Shown: piece after piece, positions 56,282 through 64,000 of the stretch
Numbering within the stretch: position 1 is the stretch's first letter
Layout of the letters: each line of letters starts with the position of its first letter
NCBI GenBank assembly: GCA_043228905.1
Contig: JBHGNT010000012.1
Span: forward strand, 10,292,001-10,356,000
Origin: Azolla caroliniana
Lineage: Eukaryota > Polypodiophyta
Direction: 5' to 3'
DNA: 64,000 bases
The notes under the pieces: generated by a model
Told to the model about the DNA's origin: nothing
Seen by the model: only the letters and a program-made list of their open reading frames with translations
Database searches by the model: none
Program-made: the position numbers and the translations under genes

Positions 56282-59099
56282 CAATCTCCCCCTTAAAGAC
56301 AACGAGTGGAATGAGTCGGCGTTGATTGCGGATCGGGTTTGTCCGGATACTTTCGGTGGAAATCAGCAAGAAGATCCTGAGCATTGGCAACATGCTCGAC
56401 GGGTTCCCAAGTACGTTCGCTCGGACTATAACCAAGCCAATCGACCAAATAATAAATTTTGTTCCGAACAAGTTAGGAATTGAGGATGGCAGTAACTTCA
56501 TACTCCGGGCCGACGTCCAACTCCGGCAGGGGCGGCGGTGGTGTAACACGATCGGGAATGGTGTTTGCTTTATAAGGTTCAAGAAGAGAACAATGGAAAA
56601 CCGGATGTATCTGAAGCTCCGGAGGGAGATCAAGGCGAAATGTGACATAATTAACCTTACCTGTAATACGGAAAGGACCGAGTCGTCAATAATCCAACTT
56701 GTCGCACGGTCGAGTAGTCTTGATGTGACAACGTAAGAGCTATACTCGATCTCCGATGGCAAAAGAGGAGGGAATCCAATGACGATCCGCATAATTCTTC
56801 TGTGTGTGTTGAGCATGACGAAGGTGAGTAGAGAGATCCATTTGGATTTTGCGTAGCCTCTCCAAATGATCCTCAGCACGAGGGTTGGTAGGTAGCTCCG
56901 GGGTGTCGATCACCGACCAACGAGGATGGAAACCGGTATAAGCGAAAAATGGGGAGACCCGAGTCGAGGAGTGAATAGCATTATTATACGCAAACTCCAC
57001 AAAGTGGAGAATCTCAGCCCAATCGTCCTGTTGATAACTCAGGAAACACCGGAGATATTGTTCTAGTGTTTGGTTTGTTCGTTCCGCCTTCCCATCGGTC
57101 TGGGGATGGTAGTCGGAGGAGAGGTTGCAAGAGACCTTGAGCATCTTCAGGAGATGTTGCCAAAATTTGGAAACGAATTGAGGTCCTCGGTCACTGATGA
57201 TACTGTTTGGGTGGCCATGATGCCGAAATACCTCACGCATGACGAGGGCGACAGTTTCCTCGCTAGTGATAGCCTTACTACATGGCACAAAATGTGCTAT
57301 CTTCGTATATCGATCGACGACGGTTAAGATAGCATCGAACCCATTTGAGACCGGTAGATCGGTGATAAAATCAAGACAAATAGATTACCATGGCTTACTT
57401 GGAATTGGTAAGGGTTCCAACAAGCCATATGGATGGTGTCATGGCATCTTTGCTCGACAGCATGCATCACTGGTCCGAACATAGTCGTCGACAAAACGGC
57501 GCATGTGGGGCCACCAAAAAGATCGTTGCACTAGATCTAACGTCTTAGTACTACCGAAATGTCCCGCCGTATGGGTATCATGACAATTCTGGACGATTTG
57601 AAGGCGATAGGAGCAATCGGGGACATATACGCGCTTTTTAAAGAATAACAAATCATCATGATATTCGAATTGTCGGTAGTCAATACCTAGTTGTTGAGAC
57701 TGAGAACAGGATGCCCGAGAAGTATCAATGTGCGCTAGGATGTCTTGAGCAAAACTATCCGTCTTCAAGTTTGCACGTATGTCATCGGTAATCCGGGAAT
57801 CCATCGAGGTGTGAAAAATCCGCGTTGTGTGCAATCGTGTTGGTCCCAAGATTACTTGCTTTTGATTATCAAATGCTGGATCACCAGGACGAGGTGCAAG
57901 ATATGAACGTTGTGATAGTGCATCTGATTTTCCTTGCTGCTTCCCCGGTTGATATGTGATTTCGAAGTCGAAACGCGTGAGGAATTGAGCCCACCGAGTT
58001 TGCCGTCGATTTAGTACACGAGCATTCTGGAAATAAGAAAATTTTTTATGATCACTAAAGACAATGACCTGATGTGGAGAGCCCTCTAAGAAATGCCGCC
58101 ATTGCACAAATGAATCCACGATGGCTAAGAACTCCTTGTCATGTATTTCGTAGTTGATTTCCGCGACATCGAATTTGCGCGAACGGAAAGCTACAGGATG
58201 TAACTCTTCTTTATCTCCTTGTTGAGAAAGGATGATACCGAGGGCGAAATCTGATGCGTCGGCCTCCATGATGAATGGTTTGCTTGTATCCACATGAGCT
58301 AGAATCGGTGCTGATGTAAATGCTTTCTTAAGATGCCGAAAAGCCATATTTGCTTCATTGGACCAAAGAAATTCTTGTCCCTTCTTCGTAAGTTGTGTGA
58401 GAGGTAAAATAATCTTCGAGTAATCCTGTATAAACTTACGGTAGAAGTTAGCAAAACCTAGAAAATATTGTACATCTTGTATCGACCATCCATGGCAATG
58501 CCCTTTGAGGAGATGACATAGCCTAGAAATTCCACTTGCTTGCAGTCAAAGCTACATTTTTCTAGCTTGGCATAAAGACCATTCTCGCGGAGTCGCTTCA
58601 GTACTAATAGTACATGAGAATCGTGCTCTTCCTGGGTCTTCGAGTAAATCAATAGATCATCCAGATAGATGATCAAACAGATATCCAAGAGGTCTCTGAT
58701 TATATCATTTGCCATGTGTTGGAAGACTGCAGGTGCATTGGTTAGGGCGAACGGCATAACAGTATACTCGAAATGCCCATACCGCGTGCGAAAGGCGGTC
58801 TTCCATTCACCTCCCGGTCGGATCCGCACGAGGTTATATGCTCCTCATAGATCAATTTTGGTAAAAAACTTGGCACCATTAACTCACTCTAAAGGACTTG
58901 AGATAAGAGGAAGTGCATACCTATTCCGGATGGTGACCTTATTCAATCCGCGGTAATCAACGACGAGACGAAGTGAGCCATCTTTCTTCTTGACAAAGAA
59001 GATGGGTGCACCGGCCGGAGATTTCGAATGACGGATGAACCCGCTTGCCAAGTTCTCCTCTATGTAGGCTCGAAGGACTTCTAACTTGGTGGGTGACAA
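56282..59099 (-). pseudogene. G4 copy B: RT, RNase H, integrase, chromodomain
   Basis: RT at 59099-58884 ([20 protein letters not shown]) and 58829-58458 ([30 protein letters not shown] with the catalytic Asp pair). RNase H and integrase zinc region at 58347-57439 (FIMEADASDFALGIIL; NCHDTHTAGHFGSTKT). Integrase core at 57288-56740 (ISDRGPQFVSKFWQ; DGKAERTNQTLEQYL). The chromodomain region lies at about 56520-56330 in changed frame. Stops near 58860 and 57390 and frame breaks show it is dead. Confidence 0.8.
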
Positions 59100-59474
59100 G
59101 TTGTAAATTGGTCCCCATGGTGGCTCGGTTCCTGTTGTAAATCGATGGGACAGTTATAGGGACGGTGATGAGGAAGGGTACCGGCTTTTACCTTGTCAAA
59201 TACATCGGCATAAGGATGATATTTTGTCAGAAGTTATACTGAGGATTCCTTCTTAATAGTGCTGGAAGGATGTACTGAAATAGGAACATTGCCTCCTTGT
59301 GTCCTTCTTCGCGTAATTGATGGAGTGAAATGGTCGAAACTCGGTGAGTAGATTATTGGGGTTGTCGATATCGGACTTCTCTTGTTCTCCAATCTATGGC
59401 TGGATTATGTAATTCAAACCAAGGTAATCCTAGGACAATGGGATGCTCTGGACTACTAATTATATTAAATGATA

Positions 59475-60796
59475 CTACACACACAAACTACCTAGGACAA
59501 CTTGAATGGGTTCTGATTCTTCTACAATATTCCTGGAAGCAATGGGACGACCATCAATGACTACTACAGATGCGGGACAAGGAAGTTTTCTTAAGGATAT
59601 CTGAGAAGCTTGGGCAAAATTTCGATCCATGAAACAGGAATCAGCTCCGGAATCTAAAAGTGCTAGGATGGGTACTAGGGGAGTACTTTTAGTACTAACA
59701 ATGACTTGGGCTACTAACTTGCTTGGAAGGAATGAAACCACTAATGGGCTGTACAGATCTAGGGCTAGTGTCCAACCAAACGGCTCCTATTTTGGCTGGA
59801 CTCAATCATTTAACTCTTCATCTAATTGACTAAGGATTTCAAATTTGTTTGAGATACTTGGGCTATTAGTACTATGAATACTATCTGACACTCTATTAGT
59901 ACTATTAATACTATCAGACACTCCGAAGGGAAGAATTGACTCGGGTTTAGTACAGGCGACGATTTGATTTACCTATCTTCTTGGCCTATGGGGACAATTG
60001 ATGGCGATATGCCCTGGTCCACTACAATAAAGACATAATCGATTGGCACGTCGTCGTTGCTTTCTTCTTCCGATAATGGGCCGCATCGATGCATGGTGTC
60101 GATCTCCATCAGTGTCGGAATATTGGCTTGAGGTATGTCGCATGCAAATGGTTTAGCCGTGACTGAGGCGTATGTGGGTTCTAGCCGAGAGCGAGGTATT
60201 TGTAACTGACGTTCTGAACACCATTCGAAAAGGCGGTTGTCACATCGGACTGCTCGACTCATTGCCTCCGTAAGAGACTTTGGTTCTTCGGGGAAGGTTA
60301 AAACCAAGTCTTTGACATCGTTGCGCAAGCCATAGCGAAACTGCTCCATGAGGGCCTGATCATCCCAGGGGATATCTGAGGTGAGTAGACGGAAATCCGC
60401 CGTGTAGGCAGAGGCTGGACGATCGCCTTGACACAATCTTCGGATTTTGTTGATCGCCGTCCTAATGCTGTCAGTATCTCTAAAGCAGGCTTTAAACTCA
60501 CTAATAAAATCTTCAAAGTTATTAAGCAAGGCAATTGTTTTTCTAGAAGTGGAGCGAACCATGCCAAGGCTGAGCCACTAAGTAATGTGCCTATTAGGCC
60601 GACTCGAGATGCATAAGTAGGATATCGGGAAGGATGCATCTGGATGACTAAGCGTACCTGATTAAGGAATCCCTGGAATTTCGATCACGTTCCATCAAAT
60701 TTTCACAGGAAGTCCAATCTTGGGCTCTTTATGAAATCCTTGGCGACTTGATCCTTGTTGTTGCAACGCTTCTTCGAGTCTGGCCATATCATGACA
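59475..60796 (-). pseudogene. G4 copy B: gag and protease
   Basis: Gag reading starts ATGGCCAGACTC (60788) as MARLEEALQQQG, directly behind the unit border. The capsid-like domain is in 60562-59969 (FISEFKACFRDTDSIRTA, ALMEQFRYGLRNDVKD). The zinc knuckle CLYCSGPGHIAINC at about 60035 is intact but in another frame. The protease at 59741-59475 has LALLDSGADSCFMD. Several frameshifts. Confidence 0.75.
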
Positions 60797-60807
60797 CTAT
60801 CTCCCCT

Positions 60808-62325
60808 TTAAAGACGGCGATTGGAATGAGTCGGCGCTGATTGCGGACCAAGTTTGTCTGGATACTTTCGGTGGAAATCAGCAAGAAGATCCTGAGCATT
60901 GGCAACATGCTCGACGGGTTCCCAAGTACGTTCGCTCGGACTATAACCGAGACAATCGACCAAATAATAAAGTTTATTGCGAACAAGTTTGGGATTGAGG
61001 ATGGCAGCAACTTCATACTCCGAGCTGACGTCCAACTCTAGTGGGGGCGGCGGTGGTGTAACACGATCGGGAATGGTGTTTGCTTTATAAGGTTCAAGAA
61101 GAGAACAATGGAAAACTAGATGTATCTGAAGCTGCTGAGGGAGATCGAGGCAGAATGTAACATCATTAACCTTACCCGTAATACGGAAAGGACCGAGTCG
61201 TCGATAATCCAACTTGTCGCATGGTCGAGTAGTCTTGATGTGACGACGTAAGAGCCATACTCGATCTCTGATGGCAAAAGAGGAGGGAATCCGATGACGA
61301 TCCGCATAAGTCTTCTGTGTGTTGAGCATGACGAAGGTGAGTAGAGAGATCCATCTGGATCTTGCGTAGCCTCTCCAAATGATCCTTGGCACGAGGGTTG
61401 CTAGGTAGCTCCGGGGTATCGATCATCGTCTAGTGAGGATAAAAACTGGTATAAGCGAAAAATGGGGAGACCCAAGTCGAGGAGTGAATAGCATTACTAT
61501 ACGCAAACTCCACAAAGTGGAGAATCTCAGCCCAATCGTCCTGTTGATAACTCAGGAAACACCGGAGATATTGTTCTAGTGTTTGGTTTGTTTGTTCCGC
61601 CTGCCCATCGGTCTAGGGATGGTAGCCGGAGGAGAGGTTGCAAGAGACCTTGAGCATCTTCAAGAGATGTTGCCAAAATTTGGAGACGAATTGAGGTCCT
61701 CGGTCACTGATGATACTATTTGGGTGGCCAATGTGCCGAAATACCTCACGCATGACGAGGGCGGCGGTTTCCTCGCTAGTGATGGCCTTAGTACACGGCA
61801 CAAAATGTGCCATCTTCGTATATCGATCGACGACGGTTAAGATAGCATCGAACCCTTTCGAGATCGGTAGATCGGTGATAAAATCAAGACAAATAGATTT
61901 CCACGACTTACTTGGAATCGGTAAGTGTTCCAACAAGCCATATGGATGGTGTTGTGGCATCTTTGCTCGACAGCAAGCATCACTGGTCCGAACGTAGTCG
62001 TCGACAAAACGGCTCATGTGGGGCCACCAAAAAGATCATTGCAATAGATCCAATGTCTTAGTACTACCGAAATGTCCCGCCGTATGGGTGTCGTGACAAT
62101 TCTGGACAATTTGAAGGCGACAGGAGCAATCAGGGACATATACGCGCTTTTTAAAGAATAACAAATCATCATGATATTCGAATTGTCAGTAGTCAATACG
62201 TGGTTGTTGAAACTGAGAACAAGATGTCCGAGAAGTATCAATGTGCGCCAGGATGTCTTGAGCAAAACTATCCGTCTTCAAGTTTGCACGTATGTCATTA
62301 GTAATCCGTGAATCCATCAGGGTGT
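60808..62325 (-). pseudogene. G4 copy A: integrase and chromodomain
   Basis: 62017-61613 holds the integrase zinc end (ACCRAKMPQHHPYGLLE), ICLDFITDLP and IISDRGPQF (two catalytic Asp). 61392-60808 holds the end with the chromodomain: SEYEVAAILNPKLVRNKLYY, DCLGYSPSERTWEP. It is collinear with and close to copy B (57830-56282). Frame changes near 61600 and 61400 and stops disable it. RT and gag of this copy are absent. Confidence 0.8.
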
Positions 62326-62615
62326 AAAAATCCACAATTAGCGCTAAGAGGCTAAGTACAAAGTCGCTAAGAGGCTTAAGACTGGCGTTGGACCAATTTG
62401 GTTCAAAACAATGCCTTGTGCCTCCTTTTATAGTGTTTTTAGGAATAATCCTGAAGTTTCTAGAATGTTCCAGAGAGATCTGGAATATACATCAATTTTC
62501 TATGATAAAACGTAAATGAAAATAATATCCTACAAATTACAATTCATAGTCTAATGGTAAGAGCTCAATCCATGTAGCATAAGGTCATGGGTTCGAGTCT
62601 TGTCATATCATGACA
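62326..62615 (-). repeat. G4 5' LTR (about 290 bp)
   Basis: Minus-strand reading tgtcatgatatgac at 62615 with TATA box (ctataaaagg, about 62430) and end ggatttttaca at about 62326. The end coincides with a ggatttttcacacc-like stretch in the integrase of copy B, so a deletion by short homology joined the LTR to pol here; the true LTR end is therefore uncertain. Confidence 0.6.
62548..62606 (+). other. tRNA-like segment antisense in G4 LTR
   Basis: Plus-strand tagtctaatggtaagagctc matches D-arm and A box; gggttcgagtc about 35 bases later is a B box with one change. The acceptor stem does not pair, so this is not a functional tRNA gene. It starts a few bases inside the LTR end. Confidence 0.5.
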
Positions 62616-63000
62616 CTGGTTGTGGTGCTCGCGGCGAAAATCTTTTTCAAATTTCCCCAAGCATCCTTCGGCATCCTCACATCCCAAATGTAGCTCAAAA
62701 GCGGGTCACTCACACAGGATGCGAAGTAGTAGAGAACTCTACTTGTTGCATGTTCCTAGGTCGGGAAATCTATGTGTGTTGTTTGGGTGTTGCGTCATTA
62801 GCTCCATCGACATAACTCTAGTAGCCATGCCCGAGCAGGTTCTAGTGCATCTTGTACGACTAGGATATGTAGTTGCTTTTATCGTGCTTCTCCATCAGAA
62901 GCGAGCTAGCCATTCCTCTGTCCATTCTTTCCTTCTTCTGTTCTTCACGGTGATTAGGGTTTGTCTGTTTGTCAGCAACAAAGGATCACAACCCTCGCGC
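62616..63000 (-). pseudogene. C2 gag N-terminal remnant
   Basis: Minus-strand reading just after the primer-binding-site region, with stops; the last codons before the G4 border read DAWGNLKKIFAASTTTS, a conserved block of Copia gag. The middle of gag (between this and the zinc knuckle at 56140) is missing on the other side of G4, so a deletion accompanied or followed the insertion. Confidence 0.6.
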
Positions 63001-63010
63001 TCTGATACCA

Positions 63011-63398
63011 TGTAAAAGAATACGTGTGGAAGCTTAACAGACACAACCGAGTAACAACAGAAAAAAGACAAGAGACAAGGAAGGTTTAATGGAAAGCTTA
63101 ATCAACACAACGTACATGGGAGAGACAGAGAGTGTAGAACACAGAAAAACTCTATTCCAAAACAATACTCTAAAACTCTATACATAGGATGTGCTCAGAG
63201 AGAACTTTTATACAAGTCCATACGGACTGACCGAAGTACTGACACGTACCTCAATGGTCTTCAATGAGCCCCTACACTAACTCCCAAAATATATTCCTCT
63301 ACAAAATATCTATCCAACGGCCTCCTGGTTTACACACCGCTATGGCCTCTCGTTGCACACCCGGTTTACGAACCCAATGTTGAGCTTGTATCTCAACA
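63011..63398 (-). repeat. C2 5' LTR
   Basis: Plus-strand reading tgtaaaagaatacgtg to gtatctcaaca; next to the tRNA-iMet primer-binding-site complement at 62999-63009. Confidence 0.85.
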
Positions 63399-63539
63399 AT
63401 GAAGGAATACAAAAGATAGAGTAGAAATTGCCCTCATTACTCAAGGACTAAGCTACTGCTTAGGGTTACCCCTAACTCAATAACAAAAACAATCACTTGT
63501 AAAATAATGTTAAACTTTTTAATTACCCCCAAAAAACTC

Positions 63540-64000
63540 CTTCCATTAGTTATAAAATTTTACAGATGAGAGTGTTATATACAAATCCATGTAGGGATGC
63601 GATAGTTCCATCTTATGTCGATGCCCACTGACTCAAGAAATGGAGAGGACAACCATTCTTGGATGAAGGCTAGTTGTTGTCTTTCAACTCCATTGGATTC
63701 GGCCGTGAGGCCATCATATTTTGGCTCTTTAGAGTGGCTACAAGTTCACTTCATATCTCTTGCATTAACATTACTTGATGCACGGTTTGATTGGAGAAGA
63801 CTCATCTACACTGTTGTTTCCATAGAATCCAAAGAGTTATCGGGCTAACCAATTCCAACACAACTTGAGTTTTGGCATTAATAGGAGTTGAGTGGATATT
63901 GCCGATGGTGTGAAAAAACCCCTCTTGTGCTTTTATCACCAAATTCATCCCCACTTGATGTTCGTACTTGTCAACTACTGTCTGCCATGATAACGAACAT
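63540..64000 (-). pseudogene. LINE C-terminal fragment, running off the window
   Basis: Minus-strand reading with stops: LITLWILWKQQCR (about 63840), SNQTVHQVMLMQEI, SELVATLKSQNMMA, and RWNYRIPTWIC (about 63600), the same C-terminal layout as the LINEs at 26.4, 43.3 and 52.4 kb. The 3' end lies about 63540. Its upstream part is outside the window. Confidence 0.65.

Larger units (their letters stand above)
56236..62615 (-). mobile_element. G4: chromovirus head-to-tail tandem without internal LTRs
   Basis: Right to left: a 5' LTR (62615 to about 62326) fused to integrase (copy A, 62330-60808), then directly a second internal region (copy B, gag at 60790 to pol end at 56282), then the first bases of a third gag (56281 to about 56236). 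At each unit border a polypurine tract (cctttaaaggggagatag type) is followed by tgtcatgatatggc and immediately by gag codons; no full LTR lies between. Both pol copies encode a chromodomain. All frames are damaged. Confidence 0.8.
52868..63398 (-). mobile_element. C2: Ty1/Copia element split by G4
   Basis: LTRs at 52868-53244 (377 bp) and 63011-63398 (388 bp), plus-strand reading tgtaaaag to tctcaaca. The complement of a tRNA-iMet primer binding site (ctctgatacca, 62999-63009) precedes the right LTR and a polypyrimidine tract (ctccccctcaag) follows the left LTR, so the element is on the minus strand. Flanks aagaa (52863-52867) and atgaa (63399-63403) match at 4 of 5 positions. Internal Copia coding is interrupted between about 56240 and 62615 by G4. 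Confidence 0.85.

Noticed and set aside
62548-62606. Possible functional tRNA gene
   Set aside because: A and B boxes are present but acceptor and T stems do not pair properly; better explained as a tRNA-derived relic in the G4 LTR.

Overview
The window is repeat-dominated nuclear DNA of a land plant. Evidence for this is spliced GT-AG introns, plant-type LTR retrotransposons primed by initiator tRNA-Met, zinc-finger-bearing LINE remnants, and a plant LPR-type multicopper oxidase gene. The only host gene I can reconstruct with confidence is that oxidase, on the minus strand at 35165-38499 (4 coding exons). Several repeats (a Ty3 element resembling fungal lineages, a DFAENY/SDG/HGKG-type DDE-like relic, LINEs with an unusual C-terminal tail) make me think of a large, non-angiosperm genome, but this is weak inference from memory of such families.

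Layout, left to right. 1-5068: 3' part of Ty3 element E1 (+), inserted in the integrase of element E2. 5069-16995: E2, a decayed minus-strand Ty3 element split by E3 (9371-16168, +), a chromovirus with apparently identical 474-bp LTRs and a perfect 5-bp target duplication. 17127-20560: an LTR-like sequence with a duplicated promoter, a 28-codon proline-rich repeat array, then a small intact ORF and a degenerate DDE-like relic. 20560-26200: a decayed minus-strand multi-exon coding region of unknown family, interrupted by a palindrome-based minisatellite. 26385-34650: a LINE tail carrying Copia element C1, which itself holds a 1.5-kb LTR-like insertion, a foldback element and a solo LTR. 35165-38499: LPR-like gene. 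38500-45900: AT-rich DNA with LINE remnants. 45940-52800: a LINE split by a gag-only non-autonomous LTR element (TRG, 46603-52376, -). 52868-63398: Copia element C2 (-), split by a head-to-tail tandem of a chromovirus (G4). 63540-64000: another LINE tail.

Functionally, the retroelements form at least one apparent parasite/host pair: TRG has the same LTR family and a homologous gag (but no pol) as E2, so it probably depends on E2-type elements for reverse transcriptase and integrase. Target-site duplications and matching termini were read directly for E3, TRG, C1, C2 (imperfect), the foldback and the solo LTR, which lets the nesting order be reconstructed: E2 before E1 and E3; LINEs before C1, TRG and C2; C1 before the foldback and solo LTR; C2 before G4.
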